Shown here: positions 47,867 through 57,127 of the stretch, piece by piece | How the letters are laid out: the number at the start of each line of letters is the position of its first letter | How positions within the stretch are numbered: position 1 is the first letter of the stretch | NCBI RefSeq assembly: GCF_006715005.1 | Contig: NZ_VFMJ01000001.1 | Location: 4,774,001 to 4,838,000, forward strand | From: Serratia marcescens | GTDB lineage: Bacteria > Pseudomonadota > Gammaproteobacteria > Enterobacterales > Enterobacteriaceae | Length of the DNA stretch: 64,000 bases | Direction of reading: 5' to 3' | The notes under the pieces: generated by a model | What the model was told of the DNA's origin: nothing | The model's database searches: none | What the model saw: the letters and a program-made list of their open reading frames with translations, nothing else | Made by a program: the position numbers and the translations under genes

Positions 47867-50811
47867 CGTGGGTAAATGCTCCCGCTGTCTATCCAGTAGT
47901 GGGTCGCACCGGAGGCGCTGGCAGCCAGGGTATTGAGTTTAAGTTGCAGGTGGTGAGCCGGGACGGGGCTGCCGTCGGCCAGCACCGCCTGCGCGATCTT
48001 GACGCTTTCGGCGCCCTGCTCGGCGCTGGCGGTGATGGCCAGACGCAGGCCGATCACCGCGTCGCCGGCCAGCTTGCGCGCCAGCTGGGCGTCATTGATG
48101 GTCAGCGTATAGAGCGGGGAGGCCGGCCAGCGTTCGTTGTCCAACTGTCGGAAGCCCAGACGCAGCGGGCCGCGCAGCTGGAAGCTGCCGGCGGGATCGA
48201 GCGCGAAATCGGCGCGATCCAGATCGATGTCGCGGTAATAGACGTTATCGTCCGCCAGCATGTTGTTGCCGTCCAGCATGCCCAGATAGCGAATGGTGGA
48301 GTAGGGCTGGAAATCGCCGACGTTGAAGTAAAAGCTCTCCAGCCGCAGATCGATCGCCAGCAGGCACAGCATGGCGCCCACCGCGGCGGTGGATTTCGGG
48401 TTGTCGATGCGGCCGCGTTTGTTGAACGGGTACCAGCTGCGGGTGTGGTAGCCCTCAAGCGGCAGAATGCGGCTGGCGGGCAGCGGCTGCAGGTGGCGCA
48501 GCAGCGCCTGCACGCCGGGGAAACGCGCCGGGCGACCGGTCAGCAGCAGCACGTCGCAGGTATACAGCGCCACCACCTCGGCCAGCAGGCGCAGGCAGCG
48601 GCCGATGCCGATGCGATCGGACAAGAAGGCGGCGTGCAGATCGGCCAGGCGGATCACCAGCGGGGTGCGCAGAATATCGAAGGCGTCGCTGTCGGCTTCG
48701 CGCTGCACTTCGCCGTTGATAAACGCCAGCACCTGCGGCGTCGGCGGCTGCGGCAGCAGATCGCCGAGGTTGGCGGCGATTTCCGCCCGGCTGTCCAGCG
48801 GATCGTATTCTTCATAGGCACCGAGCAGCACGCGCCCGGCGGGCATGAAGATCTGCAGCGCGGCCTGCTGACGCAGGGTGGAAAGCCCGTCCATGCGCCC
48901 TTCGTTGCCGAACAGTTTGTCCATCAGCGCCGCGGCGGCGTTCACGCCGGCGGCTTCGAACGCCTGTTGCACGGCGGGCAGAACAAATTGCTGGATAATG
49001 TCCAGCAGGATGTCGTCGCCGGCGACCTTAAAGCCCTCGCGGAACAGCAGGCGCGGGTTGATTTTGATGTTGTTGCCCACGCCGTCGTCGAGCGAGTAGT
49101 GCGTGATCGCCAGATCGGTGGTGCCGCCGCCGATGTCGATGGAGGCGATGCGCAGCGTTTTCCCGGCCTGTTCACCCGGCGCCAGCGGCCGATCGGGCCG
49201 CGCCATGGCGGCGAAGAAGGCGTCGGTGCGGCCGGCGAAGTTCACCTGGGTTTCGTTGTACAGATAGACCATTTGGCCGCAGGTCGCTTCATCCCACTCG
49301 ATCTGCACCTGCGGTGCCGGGAAGCGGGTGTGCGTGCCGTCAAATGGCACATCCTGCGGGTGCCAACCGAGGGCTTTCCATACCAGCCCAATCGCTTCCT
49401 GCATGCGGCGACGGAAGATCTCGCGCTCCGGCTTCGGCATCGCCGAAGGCAGCGTCAGGATGATGGCGCGTAAACGGCGCGGCGCGGCGGCGTTCGGCAT
49501 GCGGCTGCGTTGGGCGATGCTGTTGATCTGCATCAGCGCCTGCGCCAACAGCTCGCTCAACATCAGGCTCATCACCGCGCTGCGGCTGTAATGGGCGGCG
49601 AACACCGGCAGCCGTTCGGCCGTCGGCAGGGCGGACAGCGGCACGCCCTCATCGTTGATCAGGGTGGTTAACGGCGCGGCGGCGGCCATCGGCTCGTGCC
49701 GCTCGTTGAAGCGCCAGCCGGGCGCATAGCGCTCCTCGTCCCACAGATAACGCCGTGGGCTGGAGATGCCGGTGGTGCCTTCATGCCCTTCGCGTCGCTG
49801 CGCCAATTGCGCGGCCTCACGGCCGACGCGGGTGATGGACGGCCATTGGAAGGCATCGTCGCGCCCGCTCTGGAACGACAGATGCGGTTTGCCGAAGACG
49901 GCCTGAGAAAACTCCACCCGGCTCTCGAACAGTTCGTTGTAGACCTGATGCGGTTCGGACAGCGAGCGCAGCTGCAGCTCATAGGTTTGCTTCAGGCCGT
50001 TGCTCTCTTCCGGATGGTCCTCGACCAGCACGCCGCAGGTGTGAGAATTGCCGACGTCCAGCACCAGATCGACGTCGATCGCCGGTTGTTGCAGCGTCGC
50101 CGCCACCATTTTTATCTGCGGCACCGTCAGCTGATGGCCGAGCATGTGCAACAGATTGAGGTAGTGCGCCTGATACTCGAAGGTTTTCAGCCCGGCGTTG
50201 ATCTCCGCCTCGGCGCGCTGTTCCCGCTCGGTGGCACGCTGGCTGAACGCCTCGCGCAGCCAGCCGTCCACCCAGGTCAGATCGAGGAACTCGCCCAGCT
50301 CGTGGTTGCGGTGCGCCAGCGTGAAGTTCAGCCCGGTGCCGAGATCGCTTTCGCCCGGCGCCAACGCTTCCTGGCCGGGCGCGGCGGCACGGGTGTCGAA
50401 GGCCAGCACCACGCGCAGCAGATTGCCGTCCTGATCCGGCTCATCCAACTGCACCACCTGCAGACGTGCCCAGTTATCCGGGCCCGATAAAAACATTCCC
50501 GAGGCGGTGTAGCGCAGGAACGGCAACGGCAGCCAGAGCTTATCCAGCAGGCGCAGCGACTGCTGCAGCGGGTAGCTGAACTCAGGCCGCACCACTTCGG
50601 CGGCTTGTCCGCCCTCGGCCGGCAGTTGGTATTTGCCGCTCTCGGCCTCCCATTGCAGGCGCAGCAGCGGGCCACTGGCGGTCTTGCGCACGAATTTGCC
50701 GGGAAACTCGGCGTCCAGCCGCGGCGTCAGGGCAAAGTCCAGAAACTGAATGCCGCTGTCCTGAATCAGCGTAACGCCGTGTTTGTAGTCAGTAAGGGGG
50801 GCCAGCATCAT
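47863..50811 (-). CDS. srfB: SrfB-like actin/Hsp70-fold ATPase
   Basis: A 982-aa protein with two nucleotide-binding motifs of the actin/Hsp70/sugar kinase fold: VDLVLDVGNSHTCGVLVED (phosphate 1, about 255-272) and IASIDIGGGTTDLAITHYS (phosphate 2, about 545-563). The N-terminal quarter is unrelated beta-rich sequence. The C-terminus has an ADFALDPAGSFQLRGPLRLGF-type segment typical of SrfB. It is translationally coupled to SrfA upstream and SrfC downstream (4-nt overlaps both sides). It probably acts as an ATP-driven assembly or chaperone part of the SrfABC complex. Confidence 0.85.
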   Translation of the reverse strand: MMLAPLTDYKHGVTLIQDSGIQFLDFALTPRLDAEFPGKFVRKTASGPLLRLQWEAESGKYQLPAEGGQAAEVVRPEFSYPLQQSLRLLDKLWLPLPFLRYTASGMFLSGPDNWARLQVVQLDEPDQDGNLLRVVLAFDTRAAAPGQEALAPGESDLGTGLNFTLAHRNHELGEFLDLTWVDGWLREAFSQRATEREQRAEAEINAGLKTFEYQAHYLNLLHMLGHQLTVPQIKMVAATLQQPAIDVDLVLDVGNSHTCGVLVEDHPEESNGLKQTYELQLRSLSEPHQVYNELFESRVEFSQAVFGKPHLSFQSGRDDAFQWPSITRVGREAAQLAQRREGHEGTTGISSPRRYLWDEERYAPGWRFNERHEPMAAAAPLTTLINDEGVPLSALPTAERLPVFAAHYSRSAVMSLMLSELLAQALMQINSIAQRSRMPNAAAPRRLRAIILTLPSAMPKPEREIFRRRMQEAIGLVWKALGWHPQDVPFDGTHTRFPAPQVQIEWDEATCGQMVYLYNETQVNFAGRTDAFFAAMARPDRPLAPGEQAGKTLRIASIDIGGGTTDLAITHYSLDDGVGNNIKINPRLLFREGFKVAGDDILLDIIQQFVLPAVQQAFEAAGVNAAAALMDKLFGNEGRMDGLSTLRQQAALQIFMPAGRVLLGAYEEYDPLDSRAEIAANLGDLLPQPPTPQVLAFINGEVQREADSDAFDILRTPLVIRLADLHAAFLSDRIGIGRCLRLLAEVVALYTCDVLLLTGRPARFPGVQALLRHLQPLPASRILPLEGYHTRSWYPFNKRGRIDNPKSTAAVGAMLCLLAIDLRLESFYFNVGDFQPYSTIRYLGMLDGNNMLADDNVYYRDIDLDRADFALDPAGSFQLRGPLRLGFRQLDNERWPASPLYTLTINDAQLARKLAGDAVIGLRLAITASAEQGAESVKIAQAVLADGSPVPAHHLQLKLNTLAASASGATHYWIDSGSIYPR

Positions 50812-52091
50812 TTACTCTCGCGCTTGAACGTCATGGGATAGGTGGTGTCCGCATCGTAGCGGCCGGTGCACTCCGCCGCGCCGGTCTCGCCCTGGCGGCA
50901 GACGATTTCCGGGATCTGATAGCGGCTGCCGTCGCTGCAGCGTGCCTTGGTGCGGCTGTTGATCACCAGATTGCCGGACTGCATCAGGCCGGCTTCGACC
51001 GCGACTCGACAGGTGACGCCGTCGCCGTAGGCGATGATGGCGTTGCCTTTGCCCGCGTTCAGGCGGTATTGCAGGCTGGGGCGTTTGCCGGTGATCGGAT
51101 CTTTCAGCGCCACCGTGGCGCGCCATTTGCCGTTAAGGAAACGGGTGGAGCCGGCCTTCACCGCCTCGGGCGGTAGCACCAGCGCATTTTTGTCCGCCGG
51201 CTGCGGGATGACCGGCGCCGGTGGCGGCGGCATCAGCGTCGCGTGCGCCAGCGGCAAACGCAGCTTAGGCAACGGCGCGGCGGTTTTTTCCGGCGCTGCA
51301 GGAGGGTGCACCTCAGTCGGTATCGCCGGTTGCGGCGGCGGTGAGCGGTGCAGCCAGGCGGCCAGCGCCGCACTGCCTAACAGCAGCACGGGCAACAGCC
51401 ACAGCGCGTGGCGCCGACGTGGGCGAACGACGGCAGGGGATTCGACGGGTGCCGCCGGAGCGGGCACCGGTTCAGGCTCGGCGGCCGGGGCCGGTTTTAC
51501 CGGTTCGACAACGGCCGGTTTGCGTGGGGCGGCGGCGATCGGCACCGGTTTTTCCACTTCCGATTCGAGCGGGCGCAGGCAGGCTAACGGATCGTCCGGG
51601 CTCTGCGCCTGCGGTTTGATAAACCCCCAAAAGGTCAGCACCGGCCGGTCGTCTACCAGGTAGACGTGGTTGGGATCGGGAATATGCATCGCTTTGGCCA
51701 GCAGCGCGCCGAACAGGCGGTGGCTGGGATGAGCGGTCGCCTGGGTCTGCTCCGTCAGGCTGCGGAAGGTCGCCAGGCAGTGTTCCAGGTGGCGCACCGC
51801 CTGCGCGCGCTGGGCGTCGCTGGCCGCCAGCCAGGAGGTGACCTTTCCCGGGAAGGGCGCATACCAGTCGATGCGGGTGCCGCTTTCGTTCGGCTGGGGG
51901 ATCGCCAGACAGTCGGCGGCCTGTGGCTGCCGGCGAAGACGCAGGGTTTCCCGCAGCTGCTGCGCGCAGGCGTAGATCGGTTGCCCGTTCTCGCCTAAAG
52001 CCAGCACATCATCCAAACTGCCACTGCGTAAGAAGGGTTTCACCACGGCACCGCACCTTGTCCTGTTCTGCAAAAACGCATAAAAGTCCAT
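50808..52091 (-). CDS. srfA: SrfA-like membrane protein
   Basis: A 427-aa protein, first of the srfABC operon. A cytoplasmic N-terminal domain (about 1-190) precedes a proline/alanine-rich linker (EKPVPIAAAPRKPAVVEPVKPAPAAEP-type). Then come a single TM (RRRHALWLLPVLLLGSAALAAWLH, about 225-250), a second Pro-rich segment and a C-terminal periplasmic domain. That domain has cysteines (VTCRVAVEAG, RCSDGSR, IVCRQGE, AAECTGR) likely paired as disulfides. The architecture fits the SrfA group, and the bitopic form suggests anchoring of SrfB/C to the membrane. The name rests mainly on gene order. Confidence 0.72.
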   Translation of the reverse strand: MDFYAFLQNRTRCGAVVKPFLRSGSLDDVLALGENGQPIYACAQQLRETLRLRRQPQAADCLAIPQPNESGTRIDWYAPFPGKVTSWLAASDAQRAQAVRHLEHCLATFRSLTEQTQATAHPSHRLFGALLAKAMHIPDPNHVYLVDDRPVLTFWGFIKPQAQSPDDPLACLRPLESEVEKPVPIAAAPRKPAVVEPVKPAPAAEPEPVPAPAAPVESPAVVRPRRRHALWLLPVLLLGSAALAAWLHRSPPPQPAIPTEVHPPAAPEKTAAPLPKLRLPLAHATLMPPPPAPVIPQPADKNALVLPPEAVKAGSTRFLNGKWRATVALKDPITGKRPSLQYRLNAGKGNAIIAYGDGVTCRVAVEAGLMQSGNLVINSRTKARCSDGSRYQIPEIVCRQGETGAAECTGRYDADTTYPMTFKRESK

Positions 52092-52343
52092 GATACCCCG
52101 CAGGCAGTGCCGTCAAACGGCCAAGGACAGCCCGAAAAACGCCCTTCTCTGGCGTTAGCGGCGCACTTTGGCAACTGGTACAGTGAAAATCTCGCTATCT
52201 GGACCTGTCCGTGAACCGCTTTATCTGAAAAATAGAACGCAGCCCCGGCAAGCGACGCCGGGGAATGCTGTTCTCTTTCACTATGACCTCGCCTCGCGGG
52301 TTGCCGATTTCGGTATGCCTCAGGCGTGCGGAGCGTTCGCATC
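52092..52343. other. Divergent region srfA-EamA
   Basis: A 252-bp region between divergent genes. It contains short inverted stretches but no pattern I can name. It should hold the srfABC promoter on the leftward strand. Confidence 0.4.
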
Positions 52344-53258
52344 ATGGACAGTCAGTCTGAAAAAACTCTCGTTGTTACCCCCGCTCATCCCGAGGTCGGG
52401 CATTCGGCTCAGGGCTGGATGAACGGCTTCCTCGGCATGATTATCTTCAGCGGCTCGCTGCCCGCCACGCGGGTGGCGGTGCTGGAGCTCGATCCGCTGT
52501 TTCTGACGGCGGTCAGGGCGGCGATTGCCGCCTTGCTGGCCCTGTGTGCGTTGCTGATCACCCGCCAGGCGCGGCCGATGCGGGCCGATTTGCCGCCGTT
52601 GCTGTTTGTGGCGCTCGGCGTGGTCATCGGTTTCCCGCTGCTGACGGCGCTGGCGCTGCAGCACACCACCTCGGCGCATTCACTGGTGTATATCGGCCTG
52701 CTGCCGCTGGCGACCGCCGGTTTTGGCGTCTTGCGCGGCGGAGAGCGGCCCAAGCCCGCTTTTTGGGCCTTTTCCGGGATCGGGGCCGCGCTGGTGGGGG
52801 CGTTCGCGCTGAGCCAGGGAAACGGCGGTACCTGGCAAGGGGATGCGCTGATGATCGGTGCGGTGCTGCTGTGCGGTCTGGGCTATGCCGAAGGGGCGGT
52901 GCTGTCGCGTCGGATCGGCGGCTGGCAGATCATCTCCTGGGCGCTGGTGGTGGCGTTGCCGTTGACGCTGGCGGCCGCGTGGTGGGCGGCGCCGGCCGCT
53001 TGGCCTGCCGTCAGCGGCGCTGCCTGGCTGTCGCTGGTGTACGTCTCGGTGTTCAGCATGTGGATTGGGTTTATTTTCTGGTATCGCGGCCTGGCGCAGG
53101 GCGGCATCGCCGCCGTCGGGCAGCTGCAGCTGCTGCAGCCGTTCTTCGGCCTGGCGCTGGCGGCCTGGCTGCTGCAGGAAACCGTCCAGCCGATGATGAT
53201 CGCCGTGATGGCCGGCGTGGTGGTTTGCGTGTTCGGCGCCAAGCGCTTTTCCCGCTAG
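52344..53258 (+). CDS. EamA/DMT-family membrane transporter
   Basis: A 304-aa inner-membrane protein with ten hydrophobic segments in two EamA repeats. Blocks include GFLGMIIFSGSLPATRVAVLELDPLFLTAVRAAIAA, PPLLFVALGVVIGFPLLTALALQHTTSAHSLVYIGLLPLATAGFG and GLAQGGIAAVGQLQLLQPFFGLALAAWLLQE. DMT exporters of this class often move amino acids or metabolites. It converges on the MocR regulator gene with a 4-nt overlap of the stops. The ATG at 52344 has GGAG about 10 nt upstream, and a GTG at 52326 would add six residues. Confidence 0.85.
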   Translation: MDSQSEKTLVVTPAHPEVGHSAQGWMNGFLGMIIFSGSLPATRVAVLELDPLFLTAVRAAIAALLALCALLITRQARPMRADLPPLLFVALGVVIGFPLLTALALQHTTSAHSLVYIGLLPLATAGFGVLRGGERPKPAFWAFSGIGAALVGAFALSQGNGGTWQGDALMIGAVLLCGLGYAEGAVLSRRIGGWQIISWALVVALPLTLAAAWWAAPAAWPAVSGAAWLSLVYVSVFSMWIGFIFWYRGLAQGGIAAVGQLQLLQPFFGLALAAWLLQETVQPMMIAVMAGVVVCVFGAKRFSR

Positions 53259-54748
53259 GCGCCGCTGCCGGCGCAGGCCAGGATCACCTGTCCGAGCCGT
53301 TCCACCGCCTGTTGCACCTGGCGGTCGGCATAACCGCCCAACCCCAGCACCAGGCCCGGTTCACCGTGGCCGGGTGCATACATCGGCGACACCGCCCGCA
53401 GCGCCAATCCGGCTTCGCTGGCGCATTGGGCGACTCGCACGTCATCGAGATCTTTCCTCAGCCACAGCACCATGTGCATGCCCTGATCGCAGGGCTGCAC
53501 TACCGCCAAATCGGCGGGGATATGCGTGTTGATCGCCTCGATCAGCACCCGGCGTTTCTCGGCGTAGACGCTACGCATTTTGCGGATATGCCGGTCGAGA
53601 TACCCTTCGGCGATAAAGGCGGCCAGCACGTGTTGATCCGCGCTGGGCGGATGGCGATCCATCAGGATCCTGGCGCCGCAAAAGGCGTCGACCAGCGGCG
53701 GTGGCACGATGGCGTAACCCAGCCGCAGGGAAGGGAACAGCACCTTGCTGAAGGTGCCGAGATAGAGCGTCCGCTCGGGCGCCAGCCCCTGCAGCGAAGG
53801 GAACGGGTGACCGGCGTAGCGCATCTCGCTGTCGTAATCGTCTTCCACGATCCAGGCCTGCCGCTCTTTGGCCCAGGCCAGCAGGGCGCTTCTTTTCGCC
53901 ATGCTCATCGGCATGCCCAGCGGATATTGATGCGACGGCGTGACAAAGGCGGCGCGGGCATCGGCGGCCAGACGCACGCCGGCGGCAACATCGATGCCGT
54001 CGTCGGCGACGGGCACCCTGATCATGTGCCGATCGCGAAACAGGCTGTCGAAAATGGCGGTAATGCCGGCGTAGGCGGGATCTTCCACCCAGGCGCTGTC
54101 GCCGGCGTCCAACAGGATCTGCGCGGCCAAATAGAGCCCTTGTTGCGTGCCGGCGGTGATGAGGATTTGTTGCGGCGTGCAGTTGACCGAGCGGGAACGG
54201 CGCACATAGTCGCAGATGGCTTCGCGCAGCGGCAACGCGCCCAGCGGATCGCCGTAGCCTGACGGGGCGCCGGGGCCGCGCGCCCGGATGCGGTTGCCGA
54301 GCCGCCGCCAGACATCGTCGGGCGCGGTATCGCCGATCGGCACCGAGACGGTGAACGGCACCGGCGGCAGCGCCCGCGCCTGGGCGGCGAAGCGCGCCAG
54401 ATGCTGCGCCTGTGAAGAAAGCGGGACCGCGACCGCCGAACTCGCCTGCGCGTTGGCGTGCGGCGTGCGGCGCGGCGCCTGATAGTGAGCGACCCGGGTA
54501 CCGGAGCCGGGCTGCGGTTCGAGAAAACCTTCCGCCGTTAGCTGAGCAAAGGCCTCCAATACCGTGCCGCGCGCCAGATTCAGCGCCGCCGACAGCCGAC
54601 GCGTCGAGGGCAGCAGATCGCCCGCTTTCAGATCGCCCCGATGGATGGCCTGGCGCAGGGCCTGCGCCAGCTGGTGGCTAAGCTGGCCCGCCTGGCGATC
54701 GAGCTCGCCGAGGGCGGGGACGTCAACGACTTTGGCTGTTCTGGGCAT
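53255..54748 (-). CDS. MocR-family (GntR-HTH + aminotransferase-fold) regulator
   Basis: A 497-aa chimeric regulator. Its N-terminal GntR wHTH is QALRQAIHRGDLKAGDLLPSTRRLSAALNLARGTVLEAFAQLTAEGFLEP. A linker (about 90-140) follows, then a fold type I aminotransferase domain with the PLP lysine in LGTFSKVLFPSLRLGY and the DYDSEMRY motif. Start is ATG 54748 with GGA about 8 nt upstream. The divergent neighbour is an arginase-fold enzyme 161 bp away and the convergent one is an EamA transporter. MocR proteins (PdxR, GabR, TauR) usually control the divergent gene, so the arginase-fold gene is the best candidate target. Confidence 0.88.
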   Translation of the reverse strand: MPRTAKVVDVPALGELDRQAGQLSHQLAQALRQAIHRGDLKAGDLLPSTRRLSAALNLARGTVLEAFAQLTAEGFLEPQPGSGTRVAHYQAPRRTPHANAQASSAVAVPLSSQAQHLARFAAQARALPPVPFTVSVPIGDTAPDDVWRRLGNRIRARGPGAPSGYGDPLGALPLREAICDYVRRSRSVNCTPQQILITAGTQQGLYLAAQILLDAGDSAWVEDPAYAGITAIFDSLFRDRHMIRVPVADDGIDVAAGVRLAADARAAFVTPSHQYPLGMPMSMAKRSALLAWAKERQAWIVEDDYDSEMRYAGHPFPSLQGLAPERTLYLGTFSKVLFPSLRLGYAIVPPPLVDAFCGARILMDRHPPSADQHVLAAFIAEGYLDRHIRKMRSVYAEKRRVLIEAINTHIPADLAVVQPCDQGMHMVLWLRKDLDDVRVAQCASEAGLALRAVSPMYAPGHGEPGLVLGLGGYADRQVQQAVERLGQVILACAGSGA

Positions 54749-54909
54749 GCATTCCGGCTCACTTAATAGGTCAAAAATAAGCATTCAGAGTAAACCGCTT
54801 TTGCTCTGTTCGCTATGCGCCGCGCAAGATTGAAAAAAGAGCGCGTGCCCGGTGCTACGGCGCTTATGCTTGTGGCTACGACGACGTTTTTTGCACGGAG
54901 ATCGCACGT

Positions 54910-55821
54910 ATGCACCTCATTCTTGCACCGAGCAATCTAGGCCTGCGGCCGTTGCGGCCCGGCCATGTGCCCGGCGCCTGGCGGGCGCCGCAGGCGCTGA
55001 TGGCGCAGCGGCTGGTGGAAAGGTTGGCGGCGGGCGCGGTCAGCACCCTGCCGAAGCCGTCGTATTCCCCGCTGGCGCAGCCGGGCACCCGCATTCGCAA
55101 TGGGCATGCTATTCGCACCTTCAATTTACAGCTGGCGGAGGCGGTGGCCGCAGTACAGGAGGGGGGAGATTTTCCGTTGGTCATCGGTGGCGATTGTTCG
55201 GTTTTATTGGGCGCGTTAGCCGGGGCGCGCCGGGCGGGGCCGCTGTCCCTGGTGCATATCGATGGGCACAGCGACTTCCGCCACCCTGGCAATTACGATG
55301 CCGAACAGACGTTGGGGGCGGTGGCGGGGATGGATTTGGCGTTGGCGAGCGGCCGTGGCGAACCCCTGCTGACGACCTGGCCCGGCGTCACGCCGCCGCT
55401 GGTGCCGGAACGGCAAATCGTACAGCTGGGGGAACGCGAGAGCCGGGATGTGGACTTCGCCTGGCCGGATATCGCGCAGACGGCGATTGAGCGCATTGAT
55501 GTTTTTACCGCCCACCGCATCGGCGAGGCGGAAATCGTCCGGCGGATCGAACGCGTCTTGGCCGCGCAGCCGCAGTGGCGCTTCTGGCTGCATCTCGACG
55601 TGGACGTACTCGATCAAACAGTGATGCCGGCGGTCGATTCGCCGGGGTCGCCCGGCATCGATCGGCAATGGCTGGAGGATATCGGCGCGCGCCTGCTGCA
55701 AAATCCGCTGTGCTGCGGCATGACGGTGACGGTATTCGATCCCGATCTCGACCCCACCGGCCATTATGCGGCGCTGCTTGTCGATATGTTGGCGGCGATG
55801 TTCCAGCAACCTGGCGCATAA
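54910..55821 (+). CDS. Arginase/agmatinase-family (ureohydrolase) enzyme
   Basis: A 303-aa ureohydrolase-fold protein with the three Mn-binding blocks: VIGGDCSVLLG (usual GGDHS), VHIDGHSDF (usual DAHxD) and WLHLDVDVLD (usual SxDxDxxDP). The His in the first block is replaced by Cys, as in several GGDCS-type arginase-family members, and the second has DGHSD. So it may be an arginase, guanidino-acid hydrolase or formimidoyl-type enzyme; the substrate cannot be fixed by eye. It is divergent from the MocR regulator and converges on the fimbrial LuxR gene after 16 bp. Confidence 0.8.
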   Translation: MHLILAPSNLGLRPLRPGHVPGAWRAPQALMAQRLVERLAAGAVSTLPKPSYSPLAQPGTRIRNGHAIRTFNLQLAEAVAAVQEGGDFPLVIGGDCSVLLGALAGARRAGPLSLVHIDGHSDFRHPGNYDAEQTLGAVAGMDLALASGRGEPLLTTWPGVTPPLVPERQIVQLGERESRDVDFAWPDIAQTAIERIDVFTAHRIGEAEIVRRIERVLAAQPQWRFWLHLDVDVLDQTVMPAVDSPGSPGIDRQWLEDIGARLLQNPLCCGMTVTVFDPDLDPTGHYAALLVDMLAAMFQQPGA

Positions 55822-55837
55822 TGGCCTGTTATCGCCT

Positions 55838-56461
55838 TTACCCCAAACCCCGCTGGTTCAGCAGCACCTTATTCAACTCGCTGTTTTTACGCACGTTCAG
55901 CTTGCGCATCGCCGAACGCTTGTGGGCGCTGATGGTTTTCTGGCTGCGCTGCAGCAGGCCGGCGATGCTGCAGGCGGACATGCCGCTGCTCATCAACCCC
56001 AGCACCTTTTTCTCGCAGTGGCTGAGCGCGGCGATGCGGCAGGCCTGGCATTTCCACATGCCGGCGGCATGCAGCGCCATCCACGGATGCTGGATGAATT
56101 TTTCCAACGCCATTTGCAGCTTGAGGCGGATGGCGTAGGCCGAATCGCGCCGATGGATGCTGAACAGCGGCGGCAGGTTTTTCACCTGTTGCTGGGTCGT
56201 GTCGTCGAGGATCAGCAGGGTCAGCTGCCGCTGGCGCGGGATGCCGTAGGGGCTCTGATAACAGCAGGCGCAGCCCCAGCGCTCTTCCGGCGTGCGGAAC
56301 ACGATTTCGATGTTATCCAACGCCTGCAGCGCCAGCGGTGAGAACTGCGGATACCGGCGCTGGCATTCGTTCAGGGAGTGCAGATAGTCCTGCAGCAGCA
56401 GACGCAGCCCCTGCTGGTAGAAGTTATCGCTGTCGAACAGCGTGAAGCGAATATCTGGCAT
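55838..56461 (-). CDS. LuxR-family regulator at the end of the fimbrial operon
   Basis: A 207-aa protein. The C-terminal LuxR HTH is ALSHCEKKVLGLMSSGMSACSIAGLLQRSQKTISAHKRSAMRKLNV (about 145-192). The N-terminal half (1-130) resembles a receiver-like or LuxR sensory region but lacks a clear phospho-Asp motif. Unusual cysteine groups occur: WGCACCYQSPYG (about 62-73) and KCQAC followed by SHC (about 136-150). The ATG has AAGGAG at 6 nt. It follows the last pilin by 108 bp on the same strand, recalling mrpJ-type regulators at the end of fimbrial operons though of a different HTH class. A role in switching motility and adhesion is inferred only from position. Confidence 0.75.
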   Translation of the reverse strand: MPDIRFTLFDSDNFYQQGLRLLLQDYLHSLNECQRRYPQFSPLALQALDNIEIVFRTPEERWGCACCYQSPYGIPRQRQLTLLILDDTTQQQVKNLPPLFSIHRRDSAYAIRLKLQMALEKFIQHPWMALHAAGMWKCQACRIAALSHCEKKVLGLMSSGMSACSIAGLLQRSQKTISAHKRSAMRKLNVRKNSELNKVLLNQRGLG

Positions 56462-56569
56462 GGGTGGCTCCTTAAAAGGCCGCGGCACCGCGCCGGAGCG
56501 AACGGTGACGGCCAATCGCCGGCGTTCGCGCGCCGGTCGTTTTCCTGATTTCCCTGGGGCGGTGCGGGC

Positions 56570-57109
56570 TTATTGGTACGCCAGCACAAAATTGGCGACG
56601 GACGTGAATTCGCCTTCGGTAATGCTTTGGTTCTGAATTGCACTTGGCCGCCCCTGCACATAGGCGGTGAAGTTCAGGCTGTTGGGGCCGTTTTGCAGCG
56701 CGACGGCGCTGGTGGCCTTATTCAGATCGATATCTGCACCCTGATGATCGAACAGGGCGATGGCGGCGCCGTTCGCGCCGTTGTTGATCGCCAGCTTGCC
56801 CGGCAGCTCTCCGTCTTCGGTGCCGCTGAAGGTCACGCTGACGGATTTGAACACCGTGGTCTTGCAGTCGGTCAGCTTGATGCTGAACGGTACCGGCGTG
56901 GTATGGCCGTAGCGGTACAGGGTTTTGACGATCACCGTGCCCATCTCCACCAACTGATCGGCGGACTGCGGTTCGATATTGCACGGGCGGCTCACCACGG
57001 TGCCGTGGAACTGCACCGGCGCGCCGATAAGCTCGGTGTTCGCCGCCGCCGGCACGGCGGCAAACCACCAGGGCGCGCAGCTCAGCAGCGCTAAAGCGCG
57101 TAGACGCAT
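56570..57109 (-). CDS. Minor fimbrial subunit
   Basis: A 179-aa type 1-like pilin with signal peptide (about 1-23, cut after PAAA). It has the donor-strand N-terminal extension (NTELIGAPVQFHGTVVSRPCNIEP), a disulfide pair (Cys in RPCNIEP and KLTDCKTT) and the terminal SVANFVLAYQ, ending in the chaperone-binding penultimate aromatic. It is the last structural gene of the operon, 18 nt downstream of the adhesin gene. Confidence 0.87.
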   Translation of the reverse strand: MRLRALALLSCAPWWFAAVPAAANTELIGAPVQFHGTVVSRPCNIEPQSADQLVEMGTVIVKTLYRYGHTTPVPFSIKLTDCKTTVFKSVSVTFSGTEDGELPGKLAINNGANGAAIALFDHQGADIDLNKATSAVALQNGPNSLNFTAYVQGRPSAIQNQSITEGEFTSVANFVLAYQ

Positions 57110-57127
57110 TTTCCGTTCCTCCCTCGG

